NCBI GenBank assembly: GCA_027559495.1
Contig: JAMXSV010000010.1
Location: forward strand, 1,302,001-1,366,000
Reading direction: 5' to 3'
Origin: Aurifilum marmelostoma
Lineage: Eukaryota > Ascomycota > Sordariomycetes > Diaporthales > Cryphonectriaceae
DNA length: 64,000 nt
Numbering within the stretch: position 1 is the first letter of the stretch; every line of letters starts with the position of its first letter. The notes beneath the pieces are model-generated. The model was not told the DNA's origin, did not search any database, and saw only the letters and a list, made by a program, of their open reading frames with translations. This document shows, piece after piece, positions 11,552 to 22,879 of the stretch. A program made the translations under genes and the position numbers.

Positions 11552-14500
11552 CTAGACTTGTATCCTCAACTCCTTGTAAGGTATGACACTCACCGGAGCA
11601 ATCAGACCATATGGCTGGCCCCCATATTTAGCAGAGTACTCAGCCTCTTCCCAGGACTGTGTGACATTGACCTGGATCAGCCTGTTACGTAACGTCGAGG
11701 GCGTCTCAATTTGAATATGATTGGTCCCTGGGACCAAGTACGAGCCGATGTCGATCCTCTGGGCGTCGGTGACATCCACGGGTCCCGTCCACTGACCATT
11801 CACAAAGACCCTGACAGCGTTCAGCACTGGGCCCACGTCGAGAAAAGCACCGGCAGTGACGTTGCTTGGCGCCCAGGTAAACTGTGCGGTGTATGTGCCG
11901 ATGCCCGAAGTGTTCTGCAGACCGGTGATGTTGTACCAGGGGATGAGCTCGTCCAGGGTCAGGTGGTGGTACGTGAAGACGGACGAGTAGTTGGTCCACG
12001 GGTCAGGCCCGGGCTGCCAGTCCTGCACGGTGAGGTTCCAGGGGCGGATTTGGAAAGGCGAAGACAAGGAGGCGGTGGCGCTGCTGCTGCTGAAAGTGAG
12101 ATTTCGGCCGTCGCTGAGAGCAACCTGTGAGGAAGAATTGCTGCTCGACTTGGCGATGAGATACTGTCCATCAGAAGAGGAGTTCAGGGCCTCGACATCT
12201 GTGTGGATGACGTGGACATCGGGAACCACGACATCCGCGAAGAAACCCTCAGGTGCAAAGGCGACAATGGTGCTTTGATTAGTCTTGAGGTCAAACCACA
12301 GATTAAAGCGCCCGCCCGATGCTGTCGTGTAATTTAGTATCGGGCTGATGGTGCCTGTCCACGCGTCAAGTGCGTATGGTATCCCACTTCCCTTTAGGGA
12401 GGCCTCGGTAGCATGGCTGGTATTTAGATCGGAGTTGTAGACCCAGTAGTAGTCGACCAGATTGTCGGCGTCCCACCTGTGGGTGTAGAGAATAGGACAT
12501 GGTGATAGGTTCTCTGCGGCTGGCGAGATATTGAGCTCTTTGAGAGCGCCAACGACATCGCTCTCTGAGCTGAGGTTCTTCACGGTGGGGTATGTGAGTA
12601 GCTTCTGCAGGTCCTGTCTGACCTCCAGGTCACCTGCAGCGGAATAGTAAGGGCTGCTCTCTGGCACGCCGCCTACGAAGAGGACGGCAAAGCCCTGCTC
12701 GGCGTACTCGAGAAGCCGTGTCACAGCTCCGGCGGTGATGTTTGTTGAGTTGTCGACGATGAATGCTGAGAATCCTGGGCCGTCCTCTGCCAGTGTTCCA
12801 TTCGTAATGACGGCGTTGTCCTGGCCATTCAAATCCTCTTAGTAACTTTCTTTTTTTATCAACCGATCAATAAAGAAATAATCATGAAGGACAGACACTC
12901 ACCCTGGTCAGCAGAGAAGGGCTCACGGACGCATATGAATATCCAGTGTCCTGTAGCGACCGATCGCCAAAGATGTTCTCACCCATCCCGTAATGCTTGA
13001 TATCAACCGAGAGATACTTGTGACGGTATATACCCACATCAACCCGGGGCACACCTGTCTGCAGTATCAACTGCGTCCTCGCGATCCAGTCCGCCATCTC
13101 CCGCACATAGGCCCAGCTGGGCTGTCTCGGCCCCCACATCTCGCTGTACGTCCATTCAAACGTGGTGAGACCAGGCCACTCGACCTCGGGCCGCCATCCC
13201 GAGTACGGGAACCCATGCGTGACGATCCTGTTGACCCCGCCGGCGTAGTTGATGGCGCAGTCGTTAAGGATGAGCGGCCACGTCGCAGCGTACGCAAAGT
13301 AGCGGTGCGCCCCGAGCTCTGAGCTGAAGATCTGCTTCTGGCCCATCATCGCACCTCCGCCCATGGCCCTGAAGGCGTCGATCACGCCGTCAAAGTAGTT
13401 GGACTCGGTCTCGGGCGCGTCGATGTGGGCGGCGGCGCTGACCATATCCCACGGCGGGGCGAGGACGGGCGCGGTTGCGTACGGCTGGAGGCTGCCCTGC
13501 AGGCCCCACTTGGACGACCAAGCCGACAGGCCCTCCAGGTGGTATGTCTCGTACAGCTCCTGGAGGGCCTGGTAGAAGTCGTTCCGAACCTTCCAATCGA
13601 TAACAGCCGTGCCGTTGACGCTCGCGCCGCTGTCAAACGAGTAGTAAAAGTATCCGTCTGCCAGCGTGCTCGGGGGGCAGGCCCGTCGTGCCGAACAAGA
13701 TGGGCAGGAATGGGACCAGATTGTAGCCCCGAGACTGGTTGAAGAAGCTGAGGAAGCCGTCTGTCCAGAACAGGGTGGCTCTGAACTCGGCTGAGTCCTC
13801 CCACGCGTAGAGTCCCAGCTGTTGTAGCAGATCCCCATTCTCGCCGTTCATGACATAGTCCTCGGTAAAGCTGGTCCACAGGTCTGTTCCTGCTTGGCTG
13901 AAGTGATCGACCACATAGGCGAACCAAGAGGCTGGATTATTAGGATCTGTGGCATTGTTGAAGGCGCCCTGGGCAGCGAGGTATCCCGTGCGCCTCTGAT
14001 AGAATGTGAAGAGGACATATTCGTCGCTTCCAGTGGGAGCAGTCCACGTTATGCTTCCATTCTGCACAAGAGAGGTCACGTCCTGGATGCTATCGAAATC
14101 TAGTGCCGTCACCCTGGGGTCTTGGGAGGGAACTATTATTGCATCGTCCATGTCAACCAACTTACTCATCGCCCAAAATCATATAGTCAATTACCCACCT
14201 GCGCTCTTCCTAGCGACGACAGCCGCGACAAACTTGTTGGTGTAGTTCTGAAAGGGCGCATAGAATTCAGGAGCATTTGCATAGCCCGCATAAGTCTCTC
14301 CGGGGGGAGGCAGGACACCACTGAATGTCGAGCCAGAGGTGATGCTCACATTGCCGTAGGCCAGCTCCGTGTTCATACCCTCCGAGTCAGGGTCCAGAAT
14401 GGGGATGGAAGCACCCTGCGTCGGGCCCAGGGCGAAGTCGACAGTCAAGTTGAGGTCCTCGGCTGCCCGGAGCATGGTCTCGAAACGTCTGGTCCAGTTG

Positions 14501-14841
14501 AGCCCTCCGTAGCCGTACTCGGCCGGGTCGACCACGGCCAGCTCGATGCCGTAGTTCTCGAGGCAGATCACCTCGACACTACCCCATCCGAAGTCGTGGA
14601 TGGCCTTAAGGTCTGCGTAGAGGACATCATCGTCGACGTCGGCGTCTGGTACCCAATATCGAAACGTTGGACGAGCGAGGCCGGTCGGATTCACAAATTC
14701 GCTTGGGACGTCATGTTTGATCCACGGCGCCGGTCGCTGGCCGAAACCCTGAGGCTTGGGCGAGGCTGCTGTTGCTACGTTCGCCAGCACAAGCACTCTG
14801 ATGAAGGCCGCCGTGGCCGAAATGAGTGCTTTCAGAGCCAT
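11552..14841 (-). CDS. GH106-type alpha-L-rhamnosidase, secreted, frameshifted
   Basis: Three exons, 14841-14199, 14132-12903 and 12835-11552, with introns of 66 and 67 nt. The open frame changes inside exon 2 at a run of six C on the coding strand (13672-13677). With five C the exons sum to 1,051 codons plus stop. Residues 1-26 are a signal peptide (MALKALISATAAF...). The N-terminal region contains FRYWVPDADVD and GWGSVEVICLENYGI, typical of the fungal glycoside hydrolase family 106 group (alpha-L-rhamnosidases). The C-terminus is a beta-sandwich with VFVNGQW and ending ELRIQV. More than fifteen N-glycosylation sequons fit secretion. It probably removes terminal rhamnose from plant polysaccharides or glycosides. 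An upstream in-frame GTG was rejected in favour of the ATG at 14841. As written, the protein would stop at about residue 375. Confidence 0.82.
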
Positions 14842-15861
14842 CCTGGGCGTGACAGTTGCTATGGAGCCCACAACGCCTTGTACATGTCCAGCGAGGTGGA
14901 AACTTGGAGGGAAAACTCCTCCATCAGGGCAGAGACGGCGGTCAGGCTGATATTTGACCGCACACCGAGAGACGCTGCCCCTGCTGCTGCACGCTGCATG
15001 GTGTCAGGTCGTATCTGTTGATCTGCGTGGTTATTGTGACTGAAGCGGGTAAAGTGTCTGCGGGGTGAACATGTAATCTCAGGAAGAATGGCATCATTCT
15101 GGGCGCTGGAGTGGACCTCAAGAGCGTGTGGGATTGTTATTTCCGCAATGCTACCTGTATACTTTGTGTCCAGGTCAGGAACGAGATAATAATGGACAAT
15201 AATCGCTCGATCACGTCACTGGGCCGCTCAATGGTATGCATATAAATTTCGCCGTTCTATTTTTTTTTTTTAAGGAGGATACTCTCGACCGGGAGGTCAG
15301 CCTCAGCCAATGGCCAGGAAGACAGCCTGGCAATACAACTTTCCAGCATTATTTCTCTCATTTTACCAGTAGAGAGTTTCTTCCTATTTGAGAGCAGAAA
15401 ATTACTGCCAGGGACAAATGTGGTTACCACAAGAAGCTGGTGCATGAGATGATGATGATGATGACAATAAATAATAATAATAATGAGTTCTCCTGGTAGT
15501 CCCTCTTTTCCACTGTGGCTACAGGGTCTAGGGGCTGCCGCAGACAGTAAACCCCTAACCCTTACCCCAAGTCCACTCACTGCATCACAAGGCTCAGTCA
15601 GGCTGTGGAACAAGAACGGCATACAACCCCAGTTCCGAGCGGCATGTCAAGCCCGAGACCCGTCTTGATCTGTCTGCTCTCTTGTGTTCTGACGTGCTCT
15701 CATATTGCGGGGAAATACATGCCGTCGGGTGATTCAGTCTGTATTTTTCTCTCTCTCATTTTCATCATCTTGACGAGATACGATTGAAATTTTTGAGATA
15801 ACGAGGTGATTGCAAATTGGTGGAAAAGGAAAGACGAAAAAATCGGTTCCATATTCAAGGC
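14842..15861. other. divergent intergenic region
   Basis: This region separates the rhamnosidase (-) and 2EXR (+) starts. It contains a (GAT)n run at 15447-15463 followed by an (AAT)n run at 15467-15484, and poly-T near 15260. The only open frames are short and lack motifs. Confidence 0.5.
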
Positions 15862-16778
15862 ATGGCCCAACCAGCTACCCATGACTGGGGTCTCCAGCGT
15901 AAGCAGCACCTCTCGTCATCGTGTTCGTCAACACTGACCGACCACGTGCAGGTCTTCCGCCTGAGCTGCGTCTCAGGATCTGGGAAGCGACATGGCCCGC
16001 CGCGCGCCTCGTCGAGGTGCTTCTGCCTCCTGGCAGCGTCGGCGGCAACAGCCGCAGCGGCACCGGCAAGACGCCTCGACGGATCACGCCGAGCAGGCAG
16101 GTTGGTGGGGAGAAGATCACAGTATGGAATTCGACATTGCGGCGGCTCGAGGACGTCGTGTGCCGGCCATATACCCATCCAGTCGCTCTCCACGTATGCC
16201 GGGAGTCTCGAGACCACACGCTCCAGGCATACGTGCGTCTGCAGCACCGCCAGGACCCTCACTGCGCCTTTTACCTGCACCCGGCCCACGACGTGCTGTG
16301 GCTGCACCGCGACCTGTCGCAGTTCGACACAGCGGGGCTGAGCCGAGTGCGAAGGGTGCTCTTCAAGGACGTGGAGCGGGCCGACGACAGCGACGCCGAC
16401 AAGAAGCAGCGGCGGAGGGAGCTCCTGGAGATGGTCGAGTCGATGGGCAGCGTGCGCGAGGTCATGACGCTGGCGCACTGGACGAGCATCGCCGACATCG
16501 ACGGGACCAAGAGCAACGAGAACCTCTACGACTGGATGCAGTACTTCATGTCCATCCTCGACGAGAACTGGGAGATCATGGACGGCCACCCCTGGGTCCT
16601 GCAGTTCCTGAGCACCTGGGCCGAGCTGGGTGTCTGTTTCGAGGGGGGCGATGCCAAGATCTGGGGCGATGCGAGGGAAGGGCCATTGTATTCCTGCCCC
16701 AGTCACGATGTTGTGTACCGGAAAAGACTGGTGGAGAGGTTTCCAAAGAGATTCGAGTACATCAACAGGATGGCATGA
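15862..16778 (+). CDS. 2EXR domain protein
   Basis: Two exons, 15862-15898 and 15952-16778, with a 53-nt intron carrying an ACTGAC branch-like site, give 287 residues. The first exon supplies only MAQPATHDWGLQ. Exon 2 starts at once with the 2EXR core: RLPPELRLRIWEATWP, then VALHVCRESRDHTLQ and FYLHPAHDVLWL. The 2EXR family is large in filamentous ascomycetes and resembles F-box-like protein modules; molecular function is unknown. A charged helix (DADKKQRRRELLEMVE) follows the core. The open frame alone would begin with GTG at 15921, which lies inside the intron. The spliced model gives a proper ATG and phase. The gene lies head to tail with the TPR gene downstream. Confidence 0.85.
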
Positions 16779-17194
16779 AGGCCTCGAGGGAGGACTGCCC
16801 AATCAAATAGGACAAAACAAAGATGAATTCGGTGTGTGGCAGTACTCATGGCCGGTGTGGCAGTGATCAATCAGTGCCTACTACGTGATTATGCTCTAGA
16901 ACCTGGGTCACTTATAGAGGGTGTGCTGCTACCTCTACGGACTTTAGTGGGAGGTAGGGGGCCAGTGGGTCCCCTAGCTAGGCCTACGTTGCACTATAAC
17001 ACGGCCCTGAAGCAGAGGGTTACTACAGTGCACCATTCAGTGTTAGTCCGGTGATAAGGTCAACGTTACACCCCCAACCCCTCCCCCTCCTGCGGGTCAT
17101 CTCCATCGTTCCCAGGAAGCTTCCCCCGTCCTGCCGACCCAGCCCACCCACTCACTCACTAACATCCAACTGTAAAGGGGCCATCAGTTCAGAT

Positions 17195-18982
17195 ATGGCT
17201 TCACCGAATGTGGAATTCTGGCTTCCGAACCGACGGCCAGCTCTGGTAGACGCTGGCGACTCGGCGTATTTCAACTTGGGCCCATATTCTCGGAAGGCAA
17301 CAACCAGCAGCAAGAAGGCGCTGAAGTGGTTCAACCGTGGGCTGATCTGGAGCTATGCCTTCAACCACCAAGAGGCCGTGGCATGCTTCGAGCACGCCAT
17401 CACTCTGGACCCGACGTTCCCCATGGCTCACTGGGGCATCGCATACGCCCTAGGGCCCAACTACAATAAGCCGTGGGGGGCGTTTGACGGAAACGAGCTG
17501 GGCTCCATCGTCAAGAGGGGTCACCAGGCTGCGAGACGGGCTCAGGAGTACGCAAAGACAGCGGCAGCGAAACCGGTCGAGGTGGCCCTGATCGACGCCA
17601 TCCAGGAGCGTTACCCCGTCGAGGAGCTGCCGGCCAGCTCCGACCCCGACGCACCACCGCCCTGGGCAGCCTGGAACGTCGAGTATGCCGACAAGATGCG
17701 CGACGTATACAAGCGGTTTCGCGATGACCTGGACGTCGTCGCCCTTTGCGCCGATGCCCTGATGAATCTGACGCCGTGGCAGCTGTGGGACTATGAAGGG
17801 AGGAGGCCCGAGAAGGGAAGCTGCACGCTCGAGGCAAGGACAGCTCTCGAGGGAGCCCTGAGGAGGTCGGGTGGCAACCAGCACGTGGGCCTGCTGCATC
17901 TGTTCATACACCTCTTGGAGATGAGCTACAGGCCTGATGATGCCATCCACGCGGCCAACGACCTGCGCAAGCTCGCCCCCGATGCCGGCCACCTGGTCCA
18001 CATGCCCACCCACATCGACGTGCTGGGCGGGCGCTACGTGCAGGCCATCGAGTCCAACTCGGCCGCCATCCTGGCCGACAAGAAATACGTCGCCGCCGTG
18101 GGCACCATGAACTTTTACACGCTATACCGCTGCCACAACTACCACTTCCGCGTCTATGCCGCCATGCTCTGCGGCAAGTCCCAGGTCGCCATCGACACCG
18201 CCCGGGAGCTCGAGTCCATCATCTCCACCGACCTGCTCCGCGTCGAGTCGCCGCCCATGGCCGACTGGCTCGAGGGCTTCGTGGCGACGACCATACACGC
18301 CTATGTCCGCTTCGGCTTCTGGCAGACCATCCTCGATCTCGCCTTCCCCGACGACAAGGAGCTCTTCTGCAACACGACAGCTGTCCTGCACTATGCCAGG
18401 GCGCTGGCGTACGCTGTGCTCGGCCGGGTCGTCGAGGCCCAGGAGGAACAAGAAAAGTTCCGCGAGGCTGAGAAGCGGGTGCCGAAATCGCGCACAATCT
18501 TCAATAACACGTGCACCGAGATCCTCAAGGTCGCGGGGCTCATGCTGGACGGGGAGCTTCACTACCGCCGCGGCGACGTTATCGAGGGGTTCAAGCTGTT
18601 GGGGCAGGCCGTAGAATACTACGACGGCCTGGCGTATGATGAGCCGTGGGGCTTCATGCAGCCGGTGCGGCACGCCTTCGGGGCACTGCTGCTGGAATAT
18701 GGCTCGGTCAAGCTGGCCATGGCCCAGTACAAGGACGACCTGGGTCTGAGCCCGTCGGTCCCGAAATCGCGCTGCCACCCGAACAACATATGGGCTCTGG
18801 ACGGATACCACGAGTGCCTGGTGAGGATGGGCCGGGTCGAGGAAGCACGGGACCTCGCGGCAAAGCTGTCCAAGGCGCTGGAAGCGACCGATATACCCAT
18901 CGATTCTTCGTGCTTTTGTCGGCTGAAGACTTATGATCACCGAGAACCTACTCCTGAAAGTGGTGAAGAGCTCAAGATCTGA
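17195..18982 (+). CDS. tetratricopeptide repeat protein, 595 aa
   Basis: An intronless frame of 595 residues starts at the first ATG (17195); the open frame extends upstream only with non-ATG codons. Near the N-terminus is KWFNRGLIWSYAFNHQEA, followed by ACFEHAITLDPTFPMAHWGI, a TPR-like helix pair. The motif YALGPNYNKPW is shared with a TPR family found in bacteria and fungi. Further repeats are visible around HYARALAYAVLGRVVEAQEE and LDGYHECLVRMGRVEEARDL. Conserved HxxxH-type positions (HLFIHLLEMS, HMPTHIDVLGG) may bind metal or stabilise the fold; that is inference. It is probably a cytosolic scaffold or an uncharacterised enzyme. No signal peptide is seen. Confidence 0.88.
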   Translation: MASPNVEFWLPNRRPALVDAGDSAYFNLGPYSRKATTSSKKALKWFNRGLIWSYAFNHQEAVACFEHAITLDPTFPMAHWGIAYALGPNYNKPWGAFDGNELGSIVKRGHQAARRAQEYAKTAAAKPVEVALIDAIQERYPVEELPASSDPDAPPPWAAWNVEYADKMRDVYKRFRDDLDVVALCADALMNLTPWQLWDYEGRRPEKGSCTLEARTALEGALRRSGGNQHVGLLHLFIHLLEMSYRPDDAIHAANDLRKLAPDAGHLVHMPTHIDVLGGRYVQAIESNSAAILADKKYVAAVGTMNFYTLYRCHNYHFRVYAAMLCGKSQVAIDTARELESIISTDLLRVESPPMADWLEGFVATTIHAYVRFGFWQTILDLAFPDDKELFCNTTAVLHYARALAYAVLGRVVEAQEEQEKFREAEKRVPKSRTIFNNTCTEILKVAGLMLDGELHYRRGDVIEGFKLLGQAVEYYDGLAYDEPWGFMQPVRHAFGALLLEYGSVKLAMAQYKDDLGLSPSVPKSRCHPNNIWALDGYHECLVRMGRVEEARDLAAKLSKALEATDIPIDSSCFCRLKTYDHREPTPESGEELKI

Positions 18983-19223
18983 GTATGTATTTGCTTTTGA
19001 GGCTGAAAGCACTATATGTCCAAGAAATCTGAGCAAAGGAAGAACCATTCCAGTCTCAGCGAAGAAGAGATGAATGAAGGGGGAAAAAAACAAGAAAGAA
19101 AAGGAACCCAAAAGCCCCTGTGGCACCTTTCGGTGCCCCCGTTCCCTGATCATGAGGAAGTCTCCATGTCTTTGGATATCAACTTCCTTCATGTCCTGGC
19201 AGTGCATCCTGCCCCTATCACTT

Positions 19224-19643
19224 CTACCCCAATCTCGTCCTCCATACATCCACACTCCCTCTCCGACCATTCGGCCTCCATACGTCCTCCACAACTCTGC
19301 TGGGCCTCTTCCCCTCCTCCTCCTGCTCCTCCTCTGGTCCCGTGCTAGCGGCCATCATGATTTTACCCGCCGCAACGAGTGGCTCCACCCAGTCCTCGGC
19401 ATCATCATCCCAGTCCTCAGCGTCCCAGCCCACTCCCTCCTCGCCTTCCTCTCCGTCTTCGCAAGTTTCACAGTCGTCAAAGTCGAGATACACCTCTGCG
19501 TCGACGTCGAACCGGGTGCCCTTTACAAACTCAGACCACCGGATGAGGGTGACTTCGTATTTGATCCCGTCTGGGCCGATGGTGGTGCGGGTTACTTTGG
19601 TTGGGAGGGACCGGGTTGTGCCGAATAGGGAAGCGAAGAGCAT
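19224..19643 (-). CDS. small acidic hypothetical protein
   Basis: A 139-residue frame starts at the ATG at 19643. The N-terminal third is ordered-looking (TTIGPDGIKYEVTLIRWSEF), then a very acidic stretch follows (DFDDCETCEDGEEGEEG, later DWDDDAEDW). The C-terminus is basic. No family is recognised. The opposite-strand frame at 19342-19710 is Ser-rich, low in complexity and looks like its shadow. An upstream exon cannot be excluded. The assignment as a real gene is moderate and rests on residue composition and length. Confidence 0.4.
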   Translation of the reverse strand: MLFASLFGTTRSLPTKVTRTTIGPDGIKYEVTLIRWSEFVKGTRFDVDAEVYLDFDDCETCEDGEEGEEGVGWDAEDWDDDAEDWVEPLVAAGKIMMAASTGPEEEQEEEGKRPSRVVEDVWRPNGRRGSVDVWRTRLG

Positions 19644-20869
19644 TTTTCTTTTTTGGAAGTGTATAACGCTTGAGTATTTTTTGTGGCTGAAAGATAGGTT
19701 GAACAAATAATGAGAAGTTTGTAGATGGTATGTTTTGTGAGTAGTGTGTTACACGATGGCCAGGTGAGGAGGCTTAGGTCTGTTTTTCTGTAGGTGGTGG
19801 TGATGATGACGATGGTGGCCTGTGATGATATCCAACCAACACCGAGTATGAGGCTTGAACAATCTTCAAAGCAGAATGAGGGGATTCACGCTCTTAAAAT
19901 AGATCTATCCAAGCTACCTTCACACCAGAAAATCCCATCATCTTCCCATTCAGGCTCCAGCACCTTTTTTTTTTTTTTTTCTTCTTTTGCCTCTCCTCGG
20001 CACCGCAATCCTACCCAGCCACGACGAGCCCCCCGGATCCTCCGGACGTGTCCGCTGCGCGTTCAGTAACGACCGCCGAGAGGGCAATCGTAATTGTTTT
20101 CCCGCCCCTCCACGAGGGCTGGTCCTTGGGGTGACCCGAGTCAAGCCACATAGCGGCCTGCTCTTGCGACCACAGTAATTTCCTCTCTCCCTCTCTTTCA
20201 ATTGGCGGAGGGCAGGGCTCTTTGAGGCCCGGGGGGGGGGGTCGCCACCGGGCCGGGCTTGTTGGCCTTGCGGACCCTCCCTGCCTGGACCAGGCTGCAT
20301 TGTCGTCACTTGAAGACAAGGGACGACGAATAGAGTGAGGAATCGATCTCCTGATTTTTTTTAAAAAAAAAAAATTACGGCAGGGGCAAAAAGAGTTTTT
20401 TGTGGTCATGAGTCCGGTCGTGTGGCTGTTCAGACGGTGCCTTAGGGGTCTGCTGGGTTGGCCTCTTCCGGTAACGACCTGGGCTCCGTCCATTTTGGTC
20501 TAAATGTACTACCGTGCTGAGTCTGTGATGGGATTATTCATCATCATTTTTTGACAAGATGGTGTCCTGTTCAGGGTCGTTGGTCTGCATGCGGAGTTTC
20601 TCTGTGTGATGGTAAGGCTTGTTGTGTTGGTACGTGGATTGACGAAATGATTTTTCCAAAACACATATAGTACGAGGGACATTCATATTTCCGTAGCGTA
20701 CCGACTCAGTTATTTACTAGAAAAGAAGAAAAGAAAGAAAGACATTGCAAGAGGAAAAAAAAAAGAAGGAAAAAAAAACAAAGAGAAGGGGAGGGCACGA
20801 AAATAAGCTCGTTTTACTTGACATAATAAGGTGGGCAACAACCTATCACATGAACATCCACCACCTCCG

Positions 20870-22879
20870 TCACAACCTCGCGTCCCTCCTCTTCCTCTCA
20901 TACACAGCGACCTCGAAGCCCCCCTCGACACCCCCATCTTTCATCACCCGCCTCAGGATCTTACCACTTGGCGACTTGGGAATCGCCTCTACAAAGACGA
21001 TCCCACCCCGCAGCCACTTGTAACGTGCCGTCCTCTCCTCGACCAGCGCCTTGATCACGGCGGCCAGCTCCTCCAGCGCCTTCCTGTCCCCCTGCTGGAC
21101 CAGCTCTGCGCGCTGCGGGACCACAAAGGCCCGCGGCCACTCGGTCGCCTCGTCGCTGTCATAGATGCCAATCACGCCCGCGTCTGCCACCAGCTGGCTG
21201 CTGCACAGCACGGCCTCGAGCTCTGCAGGGGCGACCTGGTAGGCACGCACCTTGATGAGCTCCTTGAGGCGGTCGGTGATGCGGATGTGGCCTTTCTCGT
21301 CCAGGTACCCCACGTCGCCCGTCCGGAACCAGCCGTCTGGCGTCAGAGCTTCTGTGGTGATGGACATGTCGGGCGTCTTGGTAGCGTTTCTGCCGCCAAG
21401 ACCACCTATGGGCAGGTAGGCCGTCATCAAGGCAGGGCACCTGATCAGGATTTCGCCAGGAACATTAGGCCTCTCCGCCCTCGTGGTGGATCCGGGCTTG
21501 AAGTCCTGCCCGGCGGCAGCGATCATCAGCTCGACCCCCCAGTGCGGGGAGCCGCTGTCGCCGGCGTCAGCGTGCATATCGGCCTCGGTTAGACCTCTCT
21601 GCAGGGACGTGTTGCATGTCTCGCTCAGCCCGTAGCCCATGCGCACCCGGAAGCCTAGCCGCCTGTGCACCTCCTCGACCACCTCGTGGCCCAGGGGGCG
21701 CGCCGCCCGTGACCCCAGCAACGATGCTCTTGAAGCCACCGTTGCTGGCATACTTGTCCACGACGGCCGCCTTAGCAAGCATGACCACGACGGGGGGCGC
21801 CATGTGCAGGTATGTGATCTGCCGCGCGGGAATCGAGGCACAGGCCTCCTCGAGGTTGAAGGACGACATGACGTAGGTTGTCGCGCCGGTGCACGGCGTC
21901 AGGATGAAAATGTTGCACAGCCCAAAGACGTGATAAAAGGGGACATAGCCGAGCCAGCGCTGCTGAAGGCCCGGCCGGTGGAGATCGGCGTCGTGCCAGA
22001 GGGAAACGGTGGCGAAGACCAGGGCGTTGTGGGAGTGCAGGACGCCCTTGGAGCGGCCAGACGTCCCAGACGACCACAGGATCACGGCTGTCCTGTTGAG
22101 GCTGTCCGAGGCAGACATGTGGTACGGTCGGACCGGGAAGGCGGGTGCGGCGAGGAGGCAAGTCCAGTCTCTCTCCTGGGCGACTGGGCCTGGCCCCGTG
22201 CTTGAGCTCGCTGAGAAGGGATAAAGCTCCGCGTCAACGTCCACTGTGAAGATGGGGACGTGGGAGAAGTATTCCCTGTCCTCCTGGGCCTGGAGCGCCT
22301 CTCTCATGGCACCGAGACAGGCCTTGGCCGTGACGATGGCCCGTGGCCTTGCGTTCTGAAGAATCCAGCTCATCTCACTGGCTGTGAGCGCCGGAGAGGC
22401 GAGTGAGGCTGTCAGTCCAGAGGCAAAGACGCCAAAGACGACCGGGACGAAAGGCAGGCAGTTGGGCAGCTGAACGAGCACCACAGGCGCCAGCTCAGGG
22501 CGCCTACATGTTGGCGTCGGTGGAAGCGCCTGCACATCGTTTGGATCTAGCCCCAGCATGCGGAGGTTGGCAGCTACGGTGAGCGCATCTCGCCTCGCCC
22601 TTCCAAAGTTGACGGGACGATCTACAAGACGATGTCAGTCCTCGTTTTCATGATAGTCTGTGAGCATGAGAGACAGGGAAAGAGGGTTCCTTAACTGGTC
22701 TTGTTGTCGATGTAGATGGGATGTGCATCATCTACTCGTGGTAGAACCTGAGAAGGAGGAACATGTGGGCCACTCCTGGAAAAGGGGTTTCCAAACACAA
22801 AGTCAAAGATGCTGCTATGGGGATACTGGCTAGGGGGGTGACCGCTGTAAGCCAGACCGGCTTTCCCCTCCCTAGACAT
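20870..22879 (-). CDS. 4-coumarate:CoA ligase-like enzyme, frameshifted
   Basis: Two exons, 22879-22696 and 22621-20870, with a 74-nt intron. The frame breaks at five C on the coding strand (21694-21698). With four C the product is 644 residues. All core signatures of the ANL adenylating superfamily are present. The P-loop is SSGTSGRSKG (about residues 245-254). Further motifs are GYGLSET, DGWFRTGDVGYLDEKG, ITDRLKELIKV and the PKSPSGKILRR box with the catalytic Lys. Exon 1 gives SIFDFVFGNPF and HPIYID, typical of fungal 4CL-like proteins. The last three residues are ARL, which fit the PTS1 consensus, so a peroxisomal location is likely. It should activate an aromatic or fatty carboxylic acid to its CoA thioester. 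As written, the protein would be truncated after about residue 400. Confidence 0.85.

Noticed and set aside
18122..19294. 390-codon minus-strand frame
   Set aside because: It mostly overlaps the TPR protein gene on the plus strand, whose motifs are clear. The minus-strand product is a shadow caused by GC-rich third positions.
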